DNA of 7,034 nucleotides from Candidatus Poribacteria bacterium (GCA_011334435.1 DTPJ01000308.1:1-7034), one strand, 5' to 3'. Counted from the first letter of the stretch, positions 1-7,010 are shown. A program made the numbers and translations. The notes: generated by a model from the letters alone, not told the origin.

Positions 1-9
1 CATTTTTTT

Positions 10-65
10 CAAAGGGGGATGCCTAAAAGTCTCCCTTTGGAAAAGGGAGATTTAGAGGGATTTTC
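10..65. repeat. REP-like palindromic element (CAAAGGGGGA ... CTCCCTTTGG ... AAAGGGAGA ... AGAGGGA)
   Basis: Besides the perfect hairpin, CAAAGGGGGA (10-19) can pair with TCTCCCTTTG (30-39) with one mismatch, and a further purine-rich AGAGGGA (54-60) follows. The alternating CCCTTT/AAAGGG layout is typical of short dispersed intergenic palindromes seen in many bacterial genomes. It occupies most of the only extended non-coding space (1-115). The rest of that space is AT-rich, with no gene visible. Copy number cannot be judged from one copy. Confidence 0.45.
27..53 (-). terminator. Perfect hairpin after the last gene: possible terminator
   Basis: TCTCCCTTT (30-38) and AAAGGGAGA (42-50) form a perfect 9-bp stem with a 3-base loop, extended by a G-T wobble and two A-T pairs (27-29 with 51-53). 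Reading the minus strand, it lies about 60 bases past the stop of the protease gene and is followed by a short T-run (ACTTTTAGG). It could therefore end the transcript. The T-run is short, so termination is plausible rather than certain, and the same bases may belong to a dispersed repeat. Confidence 0.5.
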
Positions 66-104
66 TAACTAAATATGCAATTATAATTTGTAAATTGTCC
101 AAAG

Positions 105-120
105 TTTAGTAAATACTAAA
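105..120. repeat. Short AT-rich palindrome over the protease stop codon
   Basis: TTTAGTA (105-111) and TACTAAA (114-120) form a perfect 7-bp inverted repeat with a 2-base centre. It contains the TAG stop (118-116) of the M50 gene. It is AT-rich and weak, so it may be chance, or it may slightly stabilise the 3' end of the transcript. Confidence 0.35.
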
Positions 121-757
121 GCTTGAAAATATATACAATTATACTTAGGATAAACATAAATAATTTACTAAATAGCCCAAAATACATAATCGCGATCAAA
201 ATTACGAACATAAACGGTTGTAATCTCATATATTGATAAGCATAGCGATCGGGCAATAGCGATTCTACAAGCTTTGAGCCATCTAAAGGTGGAATAGGAA
301 GCAAATTAAATACTAAAAGCAGGACATTTACATACATACAGATAAAAAGCAAGCTATAAATCGGCGAACCAGATACAAATGCCCCTGTTGCATTCCCGAT
401 TTTCATAACCCAAATTAGAATTAAAGCCCATATAACATTAGCCATAGGTCCTGCTAATCCTACAAACACAATATCACGTCTTGGATTACGTAATAAGTTA
501 TAACTGACAGGGACAGGTTTAGCTGATCCGATGGCAAATCTCCCACCAGTAGATAAAAGAAGCAATATCGGCATTATTATTGTCCAAAATAGATCAATAT
601 GCACAATAGGGTTGAGAGATAACCGTCCTCTTTGCTTTGCTGTTGGGTCGCCAAGGCGATATGCCATCCAACCATGTGCGTATTCGTGAAAGGTCGCAAA
701 AATTATAAATATTGCAAATATGAAAATCGCCTGAGTAATAGTTCTCCAAATATCCAT
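116..757 (-). CDS. Site-2 protease family protein (M50 zinc metalloprotease)
   Basis: A 213-residue membrane metalloprotease of family M50 (short S2P/Rip-like form), which cuts substrates within the membrane. The zinc site is complete: HEYAH at 24-28 in the first hydrophobic segment (His24, His28, catalytic Glu25) and Asp159 in LLPIPPLDG (152-160). The conserved NPIVH (49-53) and GPMAN (103-107) are also present. Hydrophobic segments lie near 7-24, 55-70, 95-118, 133-153 and 178-210. There is no PDZ or CBS domain, so this is the minimal core form. The start is supported by GAGGA four bases upstream of the ATG. It is the last gene of the run, 15 bases after the glycosyltransferase. No anti-sigma factor or other obvious substrate is encoded in the window, so its role beside envelope genes is unknown. 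The TAG stop lies in a 16-bp palindrome. Confidence 0.92.
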   Translation of the reverse strand: MDIWRTITQAIFIFAIFIIFATFHEYAHGWMAYRLGDPTAKQRGRLSLNPIVHIDLFWTIIMPILLLLSTGGRFAIGSAKPVPVSYNLLRNPRRDIVFVGLAGPMANVIWALILIWVMKIGNATGAFVSGSPIYSLLFICMYVNVLLLVFNLLPIPPLDGSKLVESLLPDRYAYQYMRLQPFMFVILIAIMYFGLFSKLFMFILSIIVYIFKL

Positions 758-761
758 ATAA

Positions 762-767
762 TCCTCT
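762..767 (-). promoter_or_regulatory. Ribosome binding site of the M50 protease
   Basis: AGAGGA on the minus strand lies four bases before the ATG at 757, in the 15-base gap after the glycosyltransferase. It supports the chosen start. Confidence 0.7.
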
Positions 768-772
768 TAAAT

Positions 773-2218
773 TTATTGATAATTGAGCTTCCAAACAGAA
801 ACTGATCGGTCCATAACCCTTGCATATATCGGGAAATTACTTACCATACTGCAATTAGCATAAATCCAATTTCTAAACTTATGTTTTGGATCGAGAACCC
901 GTAAACTTGACTCATCAAGAACAAACCAGACATCTTTTTTCTCATTACTCCAAGAATTTTTATAAGAATCAATATTGCCCATTATGTTTTCCAATTGCAA
1001 GATATTTGTTTTTTGAAGATAATATTCCGCAATGCGCGGCATTGAGATAACGACATAATCATCTTTCTCAACCTTATCTGATATTGTCTTAAAAGCCTCT
1101 TTCCATTTTTCTCTTCCGCCATTTTCATTAGTAAAATACAGATACGTTTGCGAAATCAACGAAATAAGTAGAATAACCATGACTGCTGATGAGATGGCTT
1201 TTGATTCTCTGGAACTTATTTCAATTAATTCTGACGCCACAAGCCCCGCTAATACAACATAAGCAGGCATAGTGAAAAATAAATAATAGCCAGCAACGTT
1301 CAGAAGCGGAGAAATAGCCAAAATAATCAAAAGAGGAATTACCGCATAGCATATCAGAAAAATTCCCCCTCTGTTAAGATACACAAGTGAATGAAGCCCT
1401 CCAATCAATGAAGCAGTAGAAAGAGGAATACTTAACGAATAGATTAAAGTAAAAAGTATATAAATCGTATTGCGTCCCCATTCATTTGATCCCCAACCTG
1501 ATGATATATAATCTCTCACAGATGGCATAATAAGCAATAAAGCCGAAAGAGCAAATGGCAGAAAGAATACGATTATATTTTTTTTATTAAATCCTCTTGG
1601 GATATTCACTGGTAGAAACGATATTAAAATCAAATATCCGATAAAAACAGGCAATAAAAGGATACAATGCAAGTATGAAGAGATCGCCAGAATAGTAAAT
1701 AACAAAGCCGATAAGGTATATCCAACTTTATTTTTTTCAAATGCTTGATAGAAGAATAATGCGGATGTAGCAGAGAAAAGAAAAGCAAGCGAATAAGCCC
1801 TAGCATTTTGAGACCAAAATATATGCCATGGGTGAATTGATAAGAATAAAGCGGAGATCATCCCTACACGCACTCCGAAAATGCTTCTTGCAAACAAATA
1901 TATGATAGGAATACTTATTATTCCGATAACACAAGGACCAAGCCTAGCGCTCCACTCGCTTATACCGAAGAAATTGATGACATTATGGACTATAAAATAT
2001 ATTATTGGATTAATGTTCATTGTATCGGGAAATTTAAGGGAATCTTGGACTGAGAAGACCTCATCAGCCCAGAAACTCCATTCTCCTAATTTCCAAAATC
2101 TTATCAAAGCGCCAAGTGCGGTGAATATGATTAGAAAAATAATTTCCTCTATTACTTGTGCGAAGTCAGTCCTACGTTCAATATAAGACCTATAATCTGA
2201 ATCGCTGGATCTCAGCAT
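773..2218 (-). CDS. GT-C glycosyltransferase, GT39 / PMT_2 type
   Basis: A 481-residue integral membrane glycosyltransferase of the ArnT/PMT-like superfamily, which takes a sugar from a polyprenyl-phosphate donor and adds it to lipid, protein or glycan outside the cytoplasmic membrane. After a first membrane segment (about 25-42) comes the first outer loop with the catalytic-type acidic pair in FWADEVFS (Asp52, Glu53). The PMT_2 pattern follows: SARLGPCVIGI, then FARSIFGVRVG, then HPWHIFWSQNARAYSL (129-144, Arg140 and Tyr142). About ten hydrophobic segments reach residue 365, then a soluble C-terminal domain (about 365-481) that should face outward. The length fits the family. AAGGAG lies five bases before the ATG, inside the end of the FemAB-like gene, which overlaps by 29 bases. 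The sugar and acceptor cannot be deduced. The protease gene follows after 15 bases. Confidence 0.9.
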   Translation of the reverse strand: MLRSSDSDYRSYIERRTDFAQVIEEIIFLIIFTALGALIRFWKLGEWSFWADEVFSVQDSLKFPDTMNINPIIYFIVHNVINFFGISEWSARLGPCVIGIISIPIIYLFARSIFGVRVGMISALFLSIHPWHIFWSQNARAYSLAFLFSATSALFFYQAFEKNKVGYTLSALLFTILAISSYLHCILLLPVFIGYLILISFLPVNIPRGFNKKNIIVFFLPFALSALLLIMPSVRDYISSGWGSNEWGRNTIYILFTLIYSLSIPLSTASLIGGLHSLVYLNRGGIFLICYAVIPLLIILAISPLLNVAGYYLFFTMPAYVVLAGLVASELIEISSRESKAISSAVMVILLISLISQTYLYFTNENGGREKWKEAFKTISDKVEKDDYVVISMPRIAEYYLQKTNILQLENIMGNIDSYKNSWSNEKKDVWFVLDESSLRVLDPKHKFRNWIYANCSMVSNFPIYARVMDRSVSVWKLNYQ

Positions 2219-3221
2219 ATACTCTCCTTATAGATGGTTCAGCAACTGCCCAAAGCCTTTTTCGCCATAGGGAATGGACTTTGTAAAGCGTCTTAAACCA
2301 TTGCATTTTAGCCCCCCATTCTTCTTTAAAAGCTACCAATCCGTCATTTCCAATGGGAGAAGCACCAAAATCTACCAATTTATAACCATTTTCACAAGAC
2401 CATTTTATTATATAGTTTATTATCGCATTGTTAGGGCGATAATTTAAAAAATTTGTATCTGATGTCTCACACCATAACCGAACATAACGATTAAAATGTA
2501 AAAATAACAAACCAGCAATTATGTTTCCATTTAATTCTGCCACAACTAAACGAGCTATCGGGCTGATCTGCAAGTATCTGAGCAATGAATAAGGCTTGGG
2601 TGTGCTACCGAAACGCCTCATCATCTCAATATACATTTTATAAAAAACGATCATATCCTTCTCTTCTTCGGTTTCACGGACAATAACGCCTGTCTTTTCT
2701 GCCTTTCTAACCGCACCTCGCACACGCTTGTTATAAGCATTCCAAACGAAATCATAACCTTTATCTAAGTCAAGTATATGTGTAAATCTATTTTCTTGAT
2801 TGATAAATCCATTAGAAATAAATTCATTGACAATTTTCTCATCAAAATTCACTGGTAGAGTGATTGTGATCTCCATAAGACGATTTTGATCGGCTATTTC
2901 ATCTATCTTCTGGCATACGGATTTGATCAATGCCTGAACATCAACTTCGGAGATAATCAAAATACCCCCTGGAAGCGTCCATGGCACAGAAGAAAGCGAC
3001 TTGATCATCGGTATCGGCTGAAATATGAAGCACGGCATAACAGAAACTATGTTTCCATAATCGTCTTTGACTGTGAGATACAACGGCTTCATCTGCTTGA
3101 AACTGTATTTTAGGGCGTTATGCCATTCGTAAGTGTGCAATGCTTCACTATAAGGACATTTAGCGATAATTTCATTCCAAGCTACTAATTCCTCCGATGT
3201 TGCAAATTTAGTTATATACAT
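2190..3221 (-). CDS. FemAB-like / GNAT-fold aminoacyl or acyltransferase
   Basis: A 343-residue soluble protein with no signal peptide or membrane segment. It resembles the FemAB/FemX group, whose members have two tandem GNAT folds and typically transfer amino acids from aminoacyl-tRNA to peptidoglycan precursors or lipids; other relatives are plain acyltransferases. An N-terminal domain spans about 1-150. The second domain carries KRVRGAVRKAEKTGV (165-179), RPNNAIINY (262-270) and DFGASPIGNDG...FKEEWGA (284-304), matching the family pattern of DFG, then Gly-rich turn, then FK-x-x-WG. Related FemAB-type genes also occur in exosortase/PEP-CTERM loci, but no exosortase is visible here. No Shine-Dalgarno precedes the ATG: its leader is the A-rich heptamer array, so translation may depend on coupling to the flippase-like gene 25 bases upstream. 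Its 3' end overlaps the glycosyltransferase start by 29 bases. The family call is firm; donor and acceptor are unknown. Confidence 0.85.
   Translation of the reverse strand: MYITKFATSEELVAWNEIIAKCPYSEALHTYEWHNALKYSFKQMKPLYLTVKDDYGNIVSVMPCFIFQPIPMIKSLSSVPWTLPGGILIISEVDVQALIKSVCQKIDEIADQNRLMEITITLPVNFDEKIVNEFISNGFINQENRFTHILDLDKGYDFVWNAYNKRVRGAVRKAEKTGVIVRETEEEKDMIVFYKMYIEMMRRFGSTPKPYSLLRYLQISPIARLVVAELNGNIIAGLLFLHFNRYVRLWCETSDTNFLNYRPNNAIINYIIKWSCENGYKLVDFGASPIGNDGLVAFKEEWGAKMQWFKTLYKVHSLWRKRLWAVAEPSIRRVYAEIQRFRL
2224..2229 (-). promoter_or_regulatory. Ribosome binding site of the glycosyltransferase inside the FemAB-like gene
   Basis: AAGGAG on the minus strand ends five bases before the ATG at 2218. 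It lies within the last codons of the FemAB-like gene, whose TAG stop is at 2192-2190. Ribosomes finishing that gene would pass over the site, so the two genes are probably translationally coupled. Confidence 0.85.
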
Positions 3222-3266
3222 ATCTTTAATCTTTAATCTTTAATCTTTAATCTTTAATCTTTAATC
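3222..3266. repeat. Heptanucleotide tandem array, six perfect units
   Basis: On the plus strand ATCTTTA is repeated six times without error (3222-3263), followed by a partial ATC (3264-3266). On the coding minus strand the unit reads TAAAGAT. The first two units from the flippase side encode the last residues of that protein, the third opens with its TAA stop (3249-3247), and the rest fill the 25-base gap up to the ATG of the FemAB-like gene. As 7 is not a multiple of 3, the array reaches TAA in every frame within 21 bases. Perfect short repeats of this kind are prone to slippage. Confidence 0.97.
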
Positions 3267-4263
3267 CATAAGCCCAAAGCCCGACAGCACCATAAATGCC
3301 TAATATAATACAAAAAAGCATTATGATAATATGAAGGCTAAATCCAGATATAATAGCATCCTTGTTAGGGACGTTCAGATAAGTTAATGCAAGCACATAA
3401 GGTGCTTCAACTGTTCCAAATCCTGCGGGTCCATGTATCGGCAATAGGCTGAATAACACACCAAACAATATGGCGAACAAAAACTGCCATATATTGATTT
3501 CAAGGTTCATTGAACGCACTATAACCCATTGAGTCCCAAAACGTAACAATATTATCAATATTGAAAAAATTACTATGCCCAGAAATCTTAGATCAAAGCT
3601 GATATATGACAGTTCCTTGAATATCTCAATAACTTTCTCCTTTGTTAATAATAAGAGCTTTGACAATTTCTGACCATAGCTTTTTAACTTAAATAAGATA
3701 ACGCTAATTATCAGAGTCAAAGCTAATATTATGATAATCATCAACAGCTTTGAATTTATGAGTTTCTGGAATAACGACGAAAATAAATCTGAAACGGATA
3801 TTTCATAAGAGCGATTTATGATCTCATACCGCAGATGCCATGCGACAAAGATCATAGCGATAAAAACTATAAAGGCATCTGCAATTGCACCAGTTATCAG
3901 AGAAGCGAAACTTTTTGTCCCGGGCGTGTTAGCTTGCTTTTTCAGGAGATACATATACGAAAGTTCACCAGCACGCATAGGTAGGATATTTGCAAAAAAC
4001 ATATATAATGAAACTATTTTAGATATTTGCCAAAAACTGATACCGTTTCTAAGAATTATCTTAAATCTAATTGCCTTGAAAAATACTGATGTGGTATATA
4101 AACAAAACGCAATCACAAGTCCATAAACAGGTATGCTTGCGATTGCTTTTGGTATATCTTTCAATTCTATTTTTGATAATAGAAACCATGCAATTAAAAC
4201 GCCGATAGCAATTGAGAGAGATATATGGATTATTTTTGCCCTGTTGATCTTTTTATAGTTCAT
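3247..4263 (-). CDS. Flippase-like membrane protein (UPF0104 / LPG synthase TM domain, AglD-type)
   Basis: A 338-residue polytopic membrane protein of the UPF0104 family (lysylphosphatidylglycerol synthase transmembrane region; also AglD-like). Members move or help handle lipids or lipid-linked sugars in the cytoplasmic membrane. Signature motifs seen are NILPMRAGE (92-100) and LPIHGPAGFGTVEA (274-287). Roughly seven or eight hydrophobic segments are visible, at about 11-30, 45-62, 79-94, 122-143, 173-192, 227-248, 258-276 and 304-335. The length is usual for stand-alone members. There is no synthase domain, unlike full MprF. The start lacks a Shine-Dalgarno site, but no other in-frame start exists nearby and a promoter candidate ends nine bases before the ATG. 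The last five residues (LKIKD) and the TAA stop are encoded by a heptamer repeat. It sits 34 bases after the aminotransferase and 25 before a FemAB-like gene, its likely partner. Confidence 0.9.
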   Translation of the reverse strand: MNYKKINRAKIIHISLSIAIGVLIAWFLLSKIELKDIPKAIASIPVYGLVIAFCLYTTSVFFKAIRFKIILRNGISFWQISKIVSLYMFFANILPMRAGELSYMYLLKKQANTPGTKSFASLITGAIADAFIVFIAMIFVAWHLRYEIINRSYEISVSDLFSSLFQKLINSKLLMIIIILALTLIISVILFKLKSYGQKLSKLLLLTKEKVIEIFKELSYISFDLRFLGIVIFSILIILLRFGTQWVIVRSMNLEINIWQFLFAILFGVLFSLLPIHGPAGFGTVEAPYVLALTYLNVPNKDAIISGFSLHIIIMLFCIILGIYGAVGLWAYGLKIKD

Positions 4264-4272
4264 GTAGAGTTT

Positions 4273-4301
4273 AGTTTAAGCAAAATGCGATTATGTGTCA
4301 A
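4273..4301 (-). promoter_or_regulatory. Candidate sigma-70-type promoter before the flippase-like gene
   Basis: On the minus strand TTGACA (4301-4296) matches the -35 consensus perfectly. It is followed by exactly 17 bases and then TAAACT (4278-4273), which matches 4 of 6 bases of the -10 consensus. The -35 box overlaps the TGA stop of the aminotransferase. Nine bases separate the -10 box from the ATG at 4263, so transcription would start at or within a few bases of the start codon, giving a leaderless or nearly leaderless mRNA. That fits the absence of a Shine-Dalgarno site there. It was found by eye in AT-rich DNA, so chance remains possible. Confidence 0.45.
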
Positions 4302-5614
4302 GTGCATAAGTCTTTTATTCCAGCATATATTGTGTTAAATAGTTCCTCAATATCGTCCTCTTCAACAGAAGAAAATGCAACTCTTATATCCCTTTCATCA
4401 AGAGCGATCACTCCTACGCCGTATTTGCTTAATAAATGCGTTCTAAGCTTTTCTGAGTTTACTGTTTTCAATCGCAGACACATAAAATACCCCGAATTGA
4501 ATGGATAATAGTCCCAAACATCATTATATTTTGGATCGCTTAAAACTTCCTTGACCTTTAATGCACGAGCTTTGAGAATTTGAGCTTTTTTTGCCCTTTC
4601 TTCTTCTAATGATTCTGATTTTAGGGCTTCCAAAACTAACGTTTGCGAAAGATTAGAGCAGTTAGAAATAGTGCTTCTTATACACCCCATAACTTTTCTT
4701 TCTATGGCAGAGAATATCTGTTCCTCGCCATTTCTATCACCTAAACAAAAACTGATAAAACCAACTCTAAATCCCCAGACATATTCCTCTTTGGTAGCAG
4801 CATCAGCTTTAATAGTCAGCACTCTTGGATGTATCCCTGCAAGATAGCCAGCGATTGACTCTTCCAAGATGTCATCTTCATAAAAAAGCCCGAAATATGC
4901 GTCATCACATATCGCTATTACATCACAGCCAGTGTCAGCTACTTCATTTATGGCATCTGCGATCTCTTTCGCTTCTGCTTTTGTGACTGTATATCCTGTC
5001 GGATTATTAGGGAAATTTAGGATGGTCAGGATTTTTTTTGACTTTTTCCTAACATTAAGCAGTGCTTCCTTATATCCTTTTGTGTTAAAACCATTATTAT
5101 TATACATCGGAAACATAGAAAGCTCTGCACCATATCTGACGGAGAACATCAACGGATAATTATCCCAGACCTTGTCAGGAAGGACTAAAATATCCCCGTG
5201 ATCAACGAAAAGGTCACAAACAATGCTAAGTGCATGAGTTAATCCATTAGTGACAATTGGATTACTAAGGCTTTTCCCCTGTAAAGAAGGGTTATCTTTA
5301 AGAAGTTTTTTACGCCATTCTGCCCTAAGTTCTGGTTTCCCTGCTGCTGGTGCATAATCGTAAGAATCTTTTGGATGTATATCACTGATATATTTGTTGA
5401 TTGATTGCAAGTGCATTGGGACACCTTGTTCTGTTGCGATCCCGATTGTTGCATTGATCTTTTTTGCTTGGGCTTTGGCTTCGGCACTTTGACTTAATAT
5501 GCCTTTTGGAAAATATATCCTTTGACCAAATGATGAGAGCATATTAAATAGGTTCTCATTATTCTTTTTCAGTATATCATTAAGTTCAATAGCTAATGGA
5601 TTAAGCAAACTCAT
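4298..5614 (-). CDS. PLP-dependent aminotransferase, class I/II (fold type I)
   Basis: A 438-residue cytoplasmic enzyme that should transfer amino groups between an amino acid and a 2-oxo acid using pyridoxal phosphate. The active site of the aspartate aminotransferase family is complete: Tyr87 in YAPAAGKPELR, the PLP-stacking aromatic Trp150, NFPNNPTG at 200-207 (Asn204), DDAY at 237-240 (Asp237, Tyr240), Schiff-base Lys275 with Arg283 eight residues later (ATKEEYVWGFR), and carboxylate-binding Arg411 in DIRVAFS. The Lys lies in an ATK context rather than the usual SxSK, so it belongs to a divergent subfamily and I cannot name the substrate. The reading frame is open to an ATG at 5680 inside the previous gene, but I chose the ATG at 5614 because AAGGAG lies five bases upstream and the protein then starts like its relatives. 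It follows the UPF0210 gene by 22 bases, probably in one operon. Confidence 0.93.
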   Translation of the reverse strand: MSLLNPLAIELNDILKKNNENLFNMLSSFGQRIYFPKGILSQSAEAKAQAKKINATIGIATEQGVPMHLQSINKYISDIHPKDSYDYAPAAGKPELRAEWRKKLLKDNPSLQGKSLSNPIVTNGLTHALSIVCDLFVDHGDILVLPDKVWDNYPLMFSVRYGAELSMFPMYNNNGFNTKGYKEALLNVRKKSKKILTILNFPNNPTGYTVTKAEAKEIADAINEVADTGCDVIAICDDAYFGLFYEDDILEESIAGYLAGIHPRVLTIKADAATKEEYVWGFRVGFISFCLGDRNGEEQIFSAIERKVMGCIRSTISNCSNLSQTLVLEALKSESLEEERAKKAQILKARALKVKEVLSDPKYNDVWDYYPFNSGYFMCLRLKTVNSEKLRTHLLSKYGVGVIALDERDIRVAFSSVEEDDIEELFNTIYAGIKDLCT

Positions 5615-5618
5615 GCGT

Positions 5619-5626
5619 TCTCCTTT
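5619..5626 (-). promoter_or_regulatory. Ribosome binding site that decides the aminotransferase start
   Basis: AAAGGAGA on the minus strand lies with its GGAG core five bases before the ATG at 5614. The alternative upstream ATG at 5680 lies inside the UPF0210 gene. This strong site, in the 22-base intergenic gap, selects 5614 as the start. Confidence 0.85.
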
Positions 5627-5636
5627 CTTGGTAGGA

Positions 5637-7004
5637 TCAATTGTTAATACTTTGAAGTGGTGCGGGAATTCGCCCTCCAAAACGGATAAATTTTCTGCTC
5701 ATGCGGTTGTTTGGGACTGGGACGATATAGGCTTCGCCGAATAATCCTCCAAATACAGCCTTTTCTCCTGCCTTCATTCCCGGAACAGGGATAAGTCTAA
5801 CTGCGGTAGTCTTGTTATTTATGATCCCAATCGCCATTTCATCGGCAATTATCGCTGATATTGTCTCAGCATCAGTATCTCCTGGGATAGCTATCATATC
5901 AAGACCGACGGAACAGACACTTGTCATAGCTTCTAACTTTTCTAATGTAAGCGTGCCTTTTCTGACGGATTCACTCATGACAATATCCTCACTGACAGGG
6001 ATAAAAGCTCCACTAAGCCCTCCGACAGATGACGATGCAAACAGACCGCCCTTTTTTACAGCATCATTAAGCATAGCAAGCGCGGCAGTTGTCCCCGGTG
6101 CACCGACAGCATCTAATCCAAGCGTCTCTAATATTTCACCGACAGAATCTCCTACTTTTGGCGTTGGGGCAAGCGATAGATCAACTATGCCAAAAGCGAC
6201 GTTTAGCTGTCTCGCTATTTCTCTGCCTATAAGCTCTCCGACCCTTGTAACCTTAAAGCTCGTCTTTTTTATCACTTCTGCTAAACCGCCAAGATCAATA
6301 TCAGGATCATCTTTTATAGCGTCCTCAACTGCCTTTTTAACAACACCAGGACCAGAAACGCCGACATTAATGACGCAATCTGGCTCGCCAACGCCCATAG
6401 ATGCACCTGCCATAAACGGGTTATCTTCTGGTATATTCGCAAAGACAACTAATTTAGCACAGGCAAAGCCATGCCTTTCCTTTGATCTGATCGCGGAATC
6501 TTTGATAATATTTCCTAACTTCATTATCGCTTCTATATTTATTCCTGCTTTTGTGGAAGCGACGTTTATTGCCGAACAAACTCGCTCCGTCTGAGAAAGC
6601 ACCATCGGAATAGAGTCCATAAGTTTCTGATCGCCTGTCTTGATCCCCTTATGAACAAGGGCAGAATATCCACCGATTAGGTCTATTCCTATTTCTTCGC
6701 AGACCTTATCAAGCAGGACTGCTATCTCTATCATCTGCTCCATACTTGATTGTGCAGCAACTAATGCAATTGGACTGACTGCTATTCTCTTATTGACTAT
6801 GGGAATACCATATTTTTGCTCAATTTTATTACATTCTGAAACTAAATTAGAAGCATATTTGAGTATTTTTTCTCTTATGCGTGCTTTAATATTGTCTCCA
6901 TCGGCACATTCCCAAAGGCTTATGCCCATAGTAACTGCACGGACATCAAGATTTTCCAGATGGATCATCTTTATTGTCTCTAATATTTCCTGAAATTCAG
7001 GCAT
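5637..7004 (-). CDS. UPF0210 / DUF711 'PFL family' protein, complete
   Basis: This 455-residue cytoplasmic protein belongs to UPF0210 (DUF711), named for a fold resembling pyruvate formate-lyase. Its biochemical role is not established to my knowledge. Family hallmarks seen are the N-terminal block ENLDVRAVTMGISL (residues 17-30), the GIPIVNKRIAVSPIALVA stretch near residues 65-83, several Gly-rich segments in the middle, and a C-terminal FGGRIPAP motif near 442-449. The length is normal for the family (about 450), so it looks intact. I see no RVxGY-type glycyl-radical motif at the C-terminus, so it is not a true formate-lyase. The start is supported by GGAGG at 7015-7011, six bases before the ATG. 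In many genomes this family lies next to a small ACT-domain protein (UPF0237). Any such gene here would be beyond the right edge. The aminotransferase follows after 22 bases, suggesting co-transcription. Confidence 0.93.
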   Translation of the reverse strand: MPEFQEILETIKMIHLENLDVRAVTMGISLWECADGDNIKARIREKILKYASNLVSECNKIEQKYGIPIVNKRIAVSPIALVAAQSSMEQMIEIAVLLDKVCEEIGIDLIGGYSALVHKGIKTGDQKLMDSIPMVLSQTERVCSAINVASTKAGINIEAIMKLGNIIKDSAIRSKERHGFACAKLVVFANIPEDNPFMAGASMGVGEPDCVINVGVSGPGVVKKAVEDAIKDDPDIDLGGLAEVIKKTSFKVTRVGELIGREIARQLNVAFGIVDLSLAPTPKVGDSVGEILETLGLDAVGAPGTTAALAMLNDAVKKGGLFASSSVGGLSGAFIPVSEDIVMSESVRKGTLTLEKLEAMTSVCSVGLDMIAIPGDTDAETISAIIADEMAIGIINNKTTAVRLIPVPGMKAGEKAVFGGLFGEAYIVPVPNNRMSRKFIRFGGRIPAPLQSINN

Positions 7005-7010
7005 GAGAAA

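Noticed and set aside
2190..3221. FemAB-like gene as part of an exosortase/PEP-CTERM locus
   Set aside because: No exosortase, PEP-CTERM protein or associated polysaccharide export genes are visible in the window, so the link is unsupported.
3222..3266. Heptamer array as a CRISPR remnant or attachment site
   Set aside because: The units are 7 bases with no spacers and no neighbouring cas or integrase gene; it is a simple tandem repeat.
5239..5487. Gln/Lys-rich 82-codon open frame on the minus strand within the aminotransferase gene
   Set aside because: It is an out-of-frame reading of a conserved gene with low-complexity composition and no family resemblance.
5615..5680. N-terminal extension of the aminotransferase from the ATG at 5680
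   Set aside because: The 22 extra residues overlap the UPF0210 coding end and look unlike the family, while a strong AAGGAG site marks the ATG at 5614.
5812..6594. Long plus-strand open frame (260 codons) opposite the UPF0210 gene
   Set aside because: Its Ser/Ile/Pro/Ala-rich translation matches no family I know, it has no ribosome binding site that I can see, and it lies wholly antisense to a well-conserved gene. It is a shadow of that gene's codon use.
5637..7004. UPF0210 protein as a true glycyl-radical formate-lyase
   Set aside because: No C-terminal RVxGY-type glycyl-radical motif or adjacent Cys pair is present and no activase gene is seen; only the family name recalls formate-lyase.
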